Below, one piece after another: positions 20,290 to 29,359 of a DNA stretch of 29,359 bases. A program made the position numbers and the translations under genes. Every line of letters begins with the position of its first letter. The stretch's first letter is position 1. The DNA comes from Rhizopus sp. PT2906 (taxonomy: Eukaryota > Mucoromycota > Mucoromycetes > Mucorales > Rhizopodaceae): NCBI GenBank assembly GCA_025529335.1, contig JAMYHX010000523.1:1-29359 (forward strand). Reading direction: 5' to 3'. The notes under the pieces are model-generated. The model was not told where the DNA came from. It made no database searches and worked only from the letters and a program-made list of their open reading frames with translations.

Positions 20290-22589
20290 ATGGAAGATGC
20301 AAGAGAAGCTGCAGTAAATAAATTAGCTGAATTACTAAAGCATCCAGACGACCTTAATTCAAAACTCATCACACTCATCCGTAAATTAACTAAAGAAAAA
20401 GCAATTATTGATGCACAACTCAACACGGGAGTTCAGTCTCAACTTGACCATGTCCAAGAAAGTCTCGAGACGCTGACGATATCCAGTCGCAATATAAACA
20501 GAGTAAAAGAGAATATGCGTTGTATCGATACATTATGCTATGATGCTCAGTCAATGATTAAAGACTTTCCTCGCATCAACATGGCAAGTTACTCTCCTAT
20601 TTGTGTGAGAAATTGTTCTTTAAGGCATATATTGACACACTCGATCCTATATAGATATCTCAAGTACATCAAAATTTTGTAGCAACAGAAGCTAAAGTAC
20701 GAGCATTTCAAAAACTATACCAACAGCTGGATGATTTAGAAGACATGTTTGCGCCTATGCGAAATGACATCTACTCTCCTCACGACTCACTTCTTCGTGT
20801 TCACTATCACCTATTCAAACTTGAAGAGTTTCGTGATGTGACCATGCATCAAGCGCGTGATTCACCGCACGATGTTCTCATCACTCTCAAGACATATTTC
20901 AGAAGAGTCGACGTTCTCTCGGACGACTTTACGCAGCACCTTTGGCGTCTCACGCGAAACCTGATACCCCTCGTCGAAGAAGGATGCGGATCTACCATTG
21001 TGAAACTAGTCAAAATCATCGAGTGTGAGGAAGCAGCAGACGAAAAGGCACTGGCGGCTAGACAGGCACAGTCGAGTCATCAAGACCTTCAGAATCATAA
21101 AAAGTGGAGACTGGCAGAGGGCAACCCACGTACGATCAAGTCATATCGAGTCGAATTCTTTGAACAGCTGCATCAATCACTCCTTGAACATTTTGAAGAG
21201 ATATTTCGACCTTACAAGGAGAACGAGGATTGGCAAGGCGCTCTAGATGCAACCGATTTTATCTTTGACGAGCTTGAGTTGGTGTATGATGAAATAGTGC
21301 CCAAGTTTCCAAAAAAGTACAAAATATTTCCTTACTTCGTACTCGAGTATCATCGACACACGTATGATCTGTTAAATGAAATGGTTCACCAGGACTTGGA
21401 TGCAGGCACTATCTTACGCTTACTGAGGTTTGTGAGAGATTATTATGCGACCATGAGCACTCGTCTGGGGGTTACGGAAGAACTGCTAGAACCTCAGCTC
21501 TTGGATGGTCAGGAACAAACGTTGGTAGGCGAATATCTCAAGCTTGTACGTCAAAAGTTAGTCGAATGGACCTCCAATCTGATGTCAGCCGAATCGCGCG
21601 ACTTTGTTACCCGTGATACTTCTCCAGAAATGTCGCCTGATGGACAATTTGGTCTGTCGGGCGCTGTGGACCTATTCCAAATTATCAATCAACAAATCGA
21701 TGTCGCTGCTGAAGCGAATCAAGGCAAACTGCTTTATCTTGTAGTTAATGAATGTCACAAGGTCATGAAGGATTCACAGAGCTTTTGGAAGAAGCTGCTG
21801 GCTTCCGAACTTCAAAAGCAACTGGAACAGCCTGGTGATGGCTTTATAGAGTACGTGATGGCTCTTGCCAACGATCAAATTAAATGCTCAGACTTTGTGA
21901 ATGATATCTTGAACCGTGTACCCTCTATTGTGGATGCCAACTATAAATCACAAGTAGAGGAAAAACTATCGACGGCTATCAACGGTTACTTACAGATTGC
22001 TGCCAGTGCACGGGAAGCCCTTTTGGAAGTGACATTTAATGATATTAAGCCGGTGTTTAATGAACTGTTTACCACTACTTGGTACGAGCAACCTTTGGTC
22101 CCGTCTATCATTGAGACCTTTAAAGATTACTGCAGCGATTTTGTTCACTTGAATCCATTCATCTTTGACCAACTGATACGCGACATGCTGGATCGTTTCT
22201 TGATGCTGTATTTAGAGGCTATGAGGCATAAGAATGCCAAGTTTTTGATGAATTCGTGCCTGGAACGTATTGAAAACGACGTACGCATCTCATTCAATTT
22301 CTTTGCAAAGTATACATCGGTGAAGGAAATGGAAGAACACTTTGATGTATTAGAAAAGGTCCATACATTACTAGAAAGTAATCGACGCATGATCTTTGTG
22401 GATTATTATACGCTCAGACAAGCTTATCCTGATGTGCCTCTGGCGTTTGTTGAAAGCATCTTGAGCAAACGTGATGATTTAGACAAATCGACGTTTAAAG
22501 AGATTATGGAAGGCATCAAAACAAAAGCTCGTGAATATGAACCAGATGCTAATACCCCGCCAACCATCTTTAGTCGAATCAAGTGGTAA
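20290..22589 (+). CDS. SEC6: Exocyst complex subunit Sec6
   Basis: Exons 20290-20583 and 20655-22589 give 742 aa, close to animal EXOC3 and somewhat shorter than yeast Sec6. Sec6 is a rod-like helical tethering subunit that holds secretory vesicles at growth sites such as the hyphal tip and contacts SNAREs. Family marks are an N-terminal coiled region (MEDAREAAVNKLAELLKHPD), FPRINMISQVHQNFVATEAK across the intron, then a long helical body with YRVEFFEQLHQSLLEHFEEI, ILRLLRFVRDYY, LVVNECHKVMKDSQSFW, and a C-terminal part rich in LDRFLMLYLEAM-like helices. The intron starts with GC rather than GT (ATG/GCAAGT). The ATG at 20290 is the first in frame. The stop lies 71 bp from the convergent KOG1 stop. 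Confidence 0.92.
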
Positions 22590-22610
22590 TAATAATAATA
22601 ATAATAATAG
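22588..22610. repeat. (TAA)n microsatellite at the SEC6 stop
   Basis: A run of TAATAA repeats begins at the SEC6 stop codon and runs into the short gap before KOG1. The repeat gives several tandem in-frame stops after SEC6 and an AATAA-rich context that could help 3' end formation for the convergent pair. Confidence 0.7.
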
Positions 22611-22660
22611 TGGCTTTACTAGGTAGAATAATAATAAAAAGATATACATGTCGACATATT

Positions 22661-25600
22661 TTACATATTTCCATTTGCGATATGTGCGCCATATAACTAA
22701 AAAAGATAAGCATACACATATATATACTATTCATCATAACTTACTGTAATATATCCATCTGTTCCACTCGCTGCCATAACCATAAGGTTTGGGTGGAAGG
22801 AGAGTGCTCTTGTTGATGTCGCCTTTTGACTCAAAAAGCCGGACGAGGGACGAATGGTCGAAAGTCTATAACCATCCATATTCCAAACTTTAATGACTTG
22901 GTCAGCACCAGCACTATATATATATATATAAGCATGAGTATTCTCCATCTGATTCACATGAGCATATTACCTCGCCATAACATAGCTATGGTCATGAACA
23001 GCTAATGAAGTCATCTCACTGTGAGTGTGTGCTTCGATCGTCTTTATGGATTGTGATTCACGAATATCCCAAATCTTGATATCACCTTCAAATCCACCAG
23101 AGACTAGTTCTCTAGTACCTTCTCTCTGTAGATGAATGTTTGTGATCCAAGCCTTATGCTCGTCCCATTTCTTGACCAAGCTATAATAAAAGTAAATACC
23201 TCACTCTTTTAATTTTTTTTATACCTTTCTTGTGGACTTAATCGACGATCATAGACACCAATGGATCCATCGCCAAAACCAGCGATAATGACATTACCAC
23301 TTACTTGGTCGCTAGTAATACTTGTGACACATGCCAAGGATTGTGTAGGGATATCCTATAGGATAGGTGAGATGAATGCTATTTTAGAGGGGGGTTCAAA
23401 TTACCATGACGGGAAGTTCTTGATGTGCATCCCATATTTTAATTACTTTAGAATCACCACCTGTAAAGAGATAACCACGGGCCTGATGCCAATCAGTGAC
23501 CAGTCCACTTTGTCTTGAGTTGCTCTTTTCCATATCTTTTAAAGCACGCCATGAACTAACTAGGATTGCCTGCTCCTGATCATAGTTCTTGTAAAGACGA
23601 ACAACACCATCATCTACGTTCAAGGTGAGTTTTGAAAATATACATGCGAAAAAAAAAAGACTTGCCTGAGCCAGTCAAGAGCAGGGCCACGTCTTCTTCA
23701 TTCAAAAATTTCATATCTGTTATTCTACTATGTGTAGGGTTATGGTTATCAATCACACTAAGCGGAGTGCCTGTTTTCCAGTCCCACACTCTGTGATGCG
23801 CATATCAATAAAAACTGAAATATACCCAAATAAGCTAAACTTACACTAGACAATTATATGAATCTGCTGCAACTAGATGAGGCTCGAATTGATGGAATGT
23901 TAATAGAGAGGCTTCAGTATCATTAAACATCGAAATCAGTTGCTCATCCCATCGACTGGACCCTATGTGAAACACATGTTGATAAAAAAAAACTGTCTTT
24001 ACATCTGTTATATGCTTTACCTGCCATGCCTTTGGTCATGTTTGATTCTTGTAAAATCTTTTCGTTTCGATTTCTTCTCCATTTACGTTGGGTATATATC
24101 ACACTTCCTGGCTCATCAGCTTCAGCTGCACGCATCTGTGGTTCTGTAAAATATTCACAACTCCAATCATAAAAGCCTGATGAAAGCGGCAGTGTCTTTT
24201 CTTCATGAGAGCTATGTATACTCTTCTGTTGGCGCTGTGACTGATGCTGATCTGCATTATTTCCGTTGGGCGGTTCTTGATAAGAGTAGTTTCCAAAATT
24301 ATATATCGTGCGTAGTGTTGATGCAAATGAAACGGAGCGAGTCAACTTGGTAGGTCGACGAGCATGAGGATTGGTAGCTGCACGAAGCAGTTCTTGGTCA
24401 TCCACGGTAGTGGTGGGAGACGCGCTACTTGTACTAGCAGTAGTAACAGCGCCGCTTGCAGACTGTTGTTCTCTTGCCAAGTTGGATGCATACTCCCCAA
24501 CCAATGGTGTGTTGAGTAGCATGGCTGTGATGTGGTCTACTACAATGGAAGCAGCCTTTGATACGTCAGGATGAGGATCTACGGACAAGTTGAGTAACGC
24601 CTTCCAGAGAACAGCGTACACTGAGTCATAGCTGGAGGATCCAAAATGGCCGTCAAGTGCCGCTCGCCAGTCAGACTGTCTTGCACCTGATCCTCTTAAT
24701 TTATCATTTATACGCTGATCCTCTTCAATGGTCTGAGTGGCAGCTGCCAAAAACTTGGAGGGACCTGCTTGGTGAACAATATGGGATAATGCAATCACAA
24801 ATTCACGTCGAACCATGGATGAGCCATCAGACATGACACAAAGAGCAGAGATGGCAATGTTGTGCTCAATATTGACAATTTGTTCCGTCTTGTTTGGATC
24901 TGACAAGAAAGTGCCAAGGGCATACATGGCCGAGGCACGCACCTCAGGCACACTGTCATTCAGTAATGCAGTCAACTTTTCATGTCCATTCTCATTAATG
25001 GCAATCGATTTCGCTTCGCTATTGTTTAACCATACTTGAGCCAAACAAAGACAGACCCACTGACGAAGAAGAGGATCTGGATCATTCACATGAGCCAAAC
25101 AAGCGGATATGACATTTCCTCTCAAGCAAGCCTGCTGCCCTGTTCTAAAATCTGTGCAAAAGACAGACAGTATAAATGCACTCATCGCTCGATGTTCGGA
25201 CACGTGAGGAATACTGAGCATGGCGTTATTGGGTGTGAGAATGTTGATAAAATAAGCATAGCCGTGATCCTTGAGAAGATCGTTTTGACAAGATCGATCA
25301 ACAGCCAGAATACGAGCCCAGATGAAGACTAGCACAGGTTTGAGTTCGGCAGCGGGACTTTGTAGTAACTTAAGCACATAAGGAAAGATACCAACCGAAA
25401 GAGCGGCATTGACAGCCCATGGTCCGAGATCTAAAAATCGACTAAGCAAGATAAGAGCACGCAGACGGTGTACTTGACTGAGTAACACTTGGAGCACGAT
25501 AGGCAGCTGTTCTGGGATCTTTGGATTCACAGCACCTTCCGATAACCAGACTTCAAATGCAGTCAACTGTTCCGAAAAGAACGTGCTCGGTTGATAGTCG

Positions 25601-26996
25601 TAAGGCGGTCCACCTGCTTCGGCAGCCTTGAGCGCAGGTAGTTGAAATAGACACATATCGACAGCGAGATCCCAAGCTTGCCACATAGGATGATCATGAG
25701 TTTCTGGCAGTTTTGGTGTAGACATTGGTGTACATTGATAAGATCGCATAATACGGTCGGCCAATAAAAAATTTCTAAACATGGAGGCCACCATCAGGTC
25801 TTGTCTGAACAATCGTTTAAATAATTCGGGTTGATCTTGTAACACGCACCACGCGATCGTATCTGTCACTGCCGTAAATATCCAATTAAGCTCACCCAGG
25901 GGTGTTCGTCGTTCGGTCGCGCGACCGGGTAACTGTAGGACCATGTCCATGGTAATATTAGATGTCAGTAGTGGATTGCGCATGACAACCCATCTAAGCG
26001 ACATTTCGATAGGTGTTGTCAGGCAAGCTGTAAAGACATCAGCAGGTAAATCAGGATTCATAGGTAACGTTTCTGTCGGGCCACAGGCAGCCAACTGAAT
26101 GGAATCTTTCCAAGAAGTTGTCGGATGATGCTGTTCTTGTGATAATCGCATAGCTTCTGAGTCTCGTTGTTCGGCAAATCGATTGAATGCATTAATAATA
26201 TTACCAGCCGCTGAGCAGTCCCAAACATAAATGACGGGCGATCCTAGCCATGACTGAAGGTCAAATAGAGAAACAGGGATATATTGAGTATAGTTTCGGT
26301 TGAACACCCAAATTTCACCGCTTGTGGTTGGCTTAGGCACGCCATGACCATTATAGTGAAACAGTATTCGTTCTTCTTTTGCGTTTCGTCGCATTTGACA
26401 GCACACCTTTTTGGTTTCCTCCACTGAAGGATCGAGTGATAGTTTAAATCGTGTACGTCCGTTGATAGTTTCATATTGATTATGTAAGTTCTTTCCAATA
26501 GCCTCTAATGATTTTGAAGGAACGAGTAGAAAAGGGTCTATCCAGCATTCTAGTTTGGCACAAGGATTTGTCTTTACAACATCTGGAGGATCTGTGCCAA
26601 TGTTGAGACAGACGACCAAGAGTCCTATTGTGCGTGTTGATAAAACTTTTTTTTTTCTCCACAAAAGTAGACATTACCTGATACAGTCTTTATTCTTTCT
26701 CTTAAACGCTATAATAGATAGAACAAAAGAGAATATGCATAAGCATTAGACATTAATCACAACATGTCGTTTACCCAATCCTTTAAAGTATTTTTCGTCA
26801 GCGTATTTGGTTTGCCATTAGTCTCATGTCGCTTTTCTGAATAATAAAGAAAGCGAATAATGTCTTCTTCATATAGTTCTTGGTCAAAACCATGTCTCAT
26901 TTGCACATTATGGTTATTTCTTGCTGTTTCCCCTCCATTGACTAATGTTGAACTGGTACTTTTTGCGTCTTCGTTATCTATTGTTGTTGATACCAT
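22661..26996 (-). CDS. KOG1: TORC1 scaffold subunit Kog1/Raptor
   Basis: Ten exons (26775-26996, 26678-26708, 24021-26624, 23845-23962, 23666-23790, 23405-23613, 23225-23355, 22971-23180, 22745-22913, 22661-22696) give 1284 aa, near the size of Raptor. It recruits substrates to TOR kinase complex 1 at the vacuole or lysosome surface. The N-terminal RNC (caspase-like) domain is very clear: RLRERIKTVS across exons 2 and 3, CLNIGTDPPDVVKTNPCAKL, FHYNGHGVPKPTTSGEIWVF, NRNYTQYIPVSLFDLQSWLG and VWDCSAAGN. HEAT repeats follow (VLLSQVHRLRALILLSRFLD, VRASAMYALGTFLSD), then a Ser/Gln-rich linker and WD40 repeats (DGVVRLYKNYD, VIKIWDA, GDIKIWDI, QVIKVWNMDGYRL). One intron, 23614-23665, is GC-AG. The last 36-nt exon yields ITLYG, a proper WD end; reading through instead gives VSYDE. 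A start at 27032 would add 12 residues; homology begins later. Confidence 0.94.
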
Positions 26997-27131
26997 TTTA
27001 TTACAAAAATAAAGAGAGAATGAAAAGGTCAAATAAATGGTGTCTTAATAAGGTAAATAACAAAAAAAAAAGTGACGTGAGTTTAACTTTTTCTTTCTCT
27101 CTTTCTTTCTTTCTTTCTTTTCATTATAAAA
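26997..27131. promoter_or_regulatory. Short bidirectional promoter of KOG1 and CSN2
   Basis: Only 135 bp separate the divergent KOG1 and CSN2 start codons. On the CSN2 side a CTTT/CT-rich tract (about 27088-27120) runs up to a few bases before the ATG. A run of A lies near 27060. The two genes must share core promoter DNA. Confidence 0.6.
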
Positions 27132-28909
27132 ATGAGTGACGACGATGACTTTATGCTTGAAGACGAAGAAGTAAAATATGAATATATACGCGTTTGATAT
27201 ATTGAAATGACTTTTTGTTAGGATTATGATTTTGAATATGAAGACGATGAAGACCAAGATGAACCCGATGTTGATTTAGAAAACAAATATTATAATGCAA
27301 AAGGTAATATATAAAACAAGACATATATGAGACTTATACCATTATCTAGCTAAAAAGGAAGACGATCCTCAAGAAGCTCTTGCAGAGTTCCAAAGCGTAG
27401 TTGATACAGAAGAAGAAAAGGGCGACTGGTAAAAGCATAAAATAGTAAAATAATGCGCATAAAAAATTCATTCGTAGTTACATTTAGGGGGTTTAAGGCT
27501 TTAAAGCAAATGATCAAGATATCATTTCAACTTGACAAGTTAGATGATGTATGTGTTATTATATATACAATGCTACATAACATTAACTCTTCTCTCTTCA
27601 TATAGACATTAAAATACTATTGTCAGTTGTTGACTTATGTCAAATCAGCCGTGTCAAGAAATTACAGCGAAAAGAGTATCAACAACATATTAGATTATGT
27701 ATCCTCTACAGAAAATACTTCATTTATGGAGAGATTATATGAAACGACCCTAGATTCAATGATTGAAACAAAAAATGAAAGATTATGGGTCAAAATCAAC
27801 CTAAAACTAGCAAAACTATGGTTGGATAGAAAGGAATATGGAAGATTGAGCAAGATATTGAATCAGTTACATGTTGCATGTCAAAAGGATGATGGAACAG
27901 ATGATCAAAGAAAAGGAACGCATCTATTAGAAATACTTGCGCTGGAAATCCAAATGTGTACAGAAACCAAGAATAACAAAAAGTTAAAAGAGCTGTATCA
28001 GCAATGTTTATCTGTCAAATCAGCTATACCACATCCTCGTATCATGGGTGTCATTAGAGAATGTGGTGGTAAAATGCATATGAGTGAAAGTAAGTTTATA
28101 TATATATATATATATATTTTGTAGTGTGTGTATATATCTAAGATTGTCTGTAGAACAATGGGATGCTGCTCAGATGGATTTTTTTGAATCATTTAAAAAC
28201 TATGATGAAGCTGGTAGTCCGCAGCGTATACAAGTGTTGAAATACCTTGTATTAGCCAACATGCTGACAGAATCTCAAATCAATCCATTTGATTCTCAAG
28301 AGACCAAACCGTATGGATATCAAAAAGTATGTTTATGTAAACTAACATGATAGACTAGGTATAAAAATGATAAAGAGATAGAAGCAATGACAAACCTGGT
28401 TAGTGCTTTTCAAAGAAAGGATATTGCTGAATTTGAACAAATATTAAAAGGTAAAAGGAAAAAGAAAAGGATTATAAAAAGATACATTATGAATCATCCT
28501 TCTTTTAGCAAACCATAATGCAATCATGGGTGATCCTTTTATTCGTGCTTATATTGATGATGTCTTGAGAAATATTCGAACACAAGTAGTCATTAAACTG
28601 ATCAAGCCTTATACACGTATTGATATAAACTTCATATCAAAGGTAACTCATAATATTAAACATTTATATGGAATGCTCACCTATATTTTTTGTTCTTCTG
28701 GAAAGCAATTGAATATACCAGAAGATGAAGTTGAAGAATTACTCGTAGGACTCATTCTAGACGACAGAATATCAGGGAAAATTGATCAAGTGAATCGTCG
28801 ACTTGAGCTTGAAAGGAGAACTACGGATGCGCATAAATATGAAGCATTGGCTGCTTGGTCAGAGAACGTATCTAATCTATGCAAAACAGTATTGTCGAAA
28901 GCTACATAA
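27132..28909 (+). CDS. CSN2: COP9 signalosome subunit 2
   Basis: Exons 27132-27170, 27222-27303, 27350-27428, 27488-27548, 27606-28089, 28154-28310, 28359-28450, 28509-28642 and 28706-28909 give 443 aa, the same length as human CSN2. CSN2 is a PCI scaffold subunit of the complex that removes Nedd8 from cullins, and it contacts the cullin-Rbx1 end. The N-terminus is strongly acidic (MSDDDDFMLEDEEDYDFEYE), then NKYYNAKAKKEDDPQEALAE, TPR-like helices (WVKINLKLAKLWLDRKEYGR), DFFESFKNYDEAGSPQRI, NPFDSQETKPYKND, NIRTQVVIKLIKPYTRIDI and a winged-helix PCI part (FISKQLNIPEDEVEELLVGL, ILDDRISGKIDQVNRRLEL). The intron at 28643-28705 is 63 nt without a stop, so retention would insert 21 residues in the PCI domain. 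The stop lies 18 bp from the VTA1 stop. Confidence 0.95.
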
Positions 28910-28911
28910 AT

Positions 28912-28932
28912 AATAAAAACAAAGAGTTTATT
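28912..28932. terminator. Overlapping polyadenylation signals of CSN2 and VTA1
   Basis: On the plus strand AATAAA at 28912-28917 lies just after the CSN2 stop. On the minus strand AATAAA at 28927-28932 overlaps the VTA1 stop codon. Both signals sit in a gap of 18 bp, so each mature 3' UTR must extend into the other gene's coding strand. Confidence 0.5.
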
Positions 28933-29359
28933 TGTTACCAAAATCATTTTCCTGATTGTATCCAATCGCATCCAATGCCTTCAATAACATTTGACGCGCC
29001 GTGGTTATGTCTTCAAAGTTTAGAGCACTGATAGCCCATTTAGCAAACTTTTGAGCGTGTGCAATATCCTGACTTGAAACCTCAGCTACTGTCATGGTGG
29101 ATACAGGCGGTTGTACGGGTAAGGAAGAGGGAATAGGGGCAGGTGCGGGTGCAGCAGCTGGCACAGGGGGTGGAGCGGTGACGGTAGGTACAACAGGTGC
29201 AGCAGGTGCAGCAGGTGCAGCGGGCACATCAGGTGGCTGATTGTTTGCGGATGGCAGAGGTGCGGTGAAATTTGATGGAGGGCTTGGAAATTCTGAGATA
29301 GAAGGAACTTGCTCTTGTTGTTCTGACTCATCTATTGGTGGACCAGCTGTGGGTTGACG
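28928..29359 (-). CDS. VTA1: Vta1/LIP5, C-terminal part (cut by the window edge)
   Basis: The frame is open from the window edge to a stop at 28928-28930, giving the last 143 residues of the protein. Vta1 activates the AAA ATPase Vps4, which recycles ESCRT-III on endosomes. The C-terminal VSL domain is seen at the end: DIAHAQKFAKWAISALNFED, ITTARQMLLKALDAIGY. Ahead of it is a long Pro/Ala-rich linker of the type that joins the N-terminal MIT-like domains to the VSL domain. The N-terminal half and start lie beyond the window. No intron is needed within the visible part. Confidence 0.85.
   Translation of the reverse strand, partial: RQPTAGPPIDESEQQEQVPSISEFPSPPSNFTAPLPSANNQPPDVPAAPAAPAAPVVPTVTAPPPVPAAAPAPAPIPSSLPVQPPVSTMTVAEVSSQDIAHAQKFAKWAISALNFEDITTARQMLLKALDAIGYNQENDFGNK

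Noticed and set aside
22727..22745. Unspliced end of KOG1 (VSYDE)
   Set aside because: A 48-nt intron with a GTAAGT donor and a TCTTTTTTAG acceptor gives a proper WD40 end (ITLYG), which fits the family better.
24371..25332. Several plus-strand open frames opposite KOG1 exon 3
   Set aside because: They are antisense shadows of a strongly conserved coding exon and show no family features of their own.
27188..27193. Single ACGCGT in the first CSN2 intron
   Set aside because: One isolated copy inside an intron, unlike the cluster upstream of SLD2, so not called a regulatory element.

Overview
The window looks like nuclear DNA of a fungus, most likely an early-diverging one (Mucoromycota, Mucorales-like). 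The sequence is AT-rich. Genes are split by many short introns, mostly 44-76 nt, with GTAAGT-type donors and T-rich tracts before AG. It pairs fungal-type genes (ERG2 sterol isomerase, a protein O-mannosyltransferase relative) with a COP9 signalosome subunit 2 very like that of animals. The species assignment is an inference. I rebuilt exons by eye; every multi-exon model below keeps frame across all junctions.

Layout, left to right: 1-870 non-coding with a small 30-bp-period repeat; DIS3/RRP44 exosome nuclease (+, 871-3914); DPH2 diphthamide enzyme (-, 3992-6074); VPS74/GOLPH3 Golgi PI4P adaptor (-, 6319-7438); a PMT-family protein whose usual catalytic acidic residues are changed (+, 7682-10862); ERG2 (+, 11222-11905); a spacer with a GC-richer open fragment (11956-12123); an equilibrative nucleoside transporter (+, 12616-14237); two small uncharacterised genes (+, 14490-14927 and 15149-15508, the second with an RVxF-type PP1-docking motif); SLD2/DRC1 replication factor (-, 15682-17085) with three ACGCGT boxes upstream; an NT5DC-type HAD 5'-nucleotidase (-, 17376-19576); exocyst SEC6 (+, 20290-22589); KOG1/Raptor of TORC1 (-, 22661-26996); COP9 signalosome CSN2 (+, 27132-28909); and the 3' part of VTA1 (-, 28928 to the window edge).

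The genes do not form one pathway. They are housekeeping genes in compact alternation: convergent pairs lie 18-173 bp apart stop to stop, and several pairs share short divergent promoters. The most notable features are at gene-structure level: internal microexons of 8 nt (nucleoside transporter) and 6 nt (NT5DC), a 6-nt terminal exon coding one residue plus stop (VPS74), two GC-AG introns (SEC6, KOG1), and two 63-nt introns without in-frame stops. I see no CRISPR array, rRNA or tRNA, and no intact transposable element. A wholly new multi-gene system is not evident; the best candidates for new biology are the degenerate PMT, the small PP1-docking protein and the Sld2 nearly free of CDK consensus sites.
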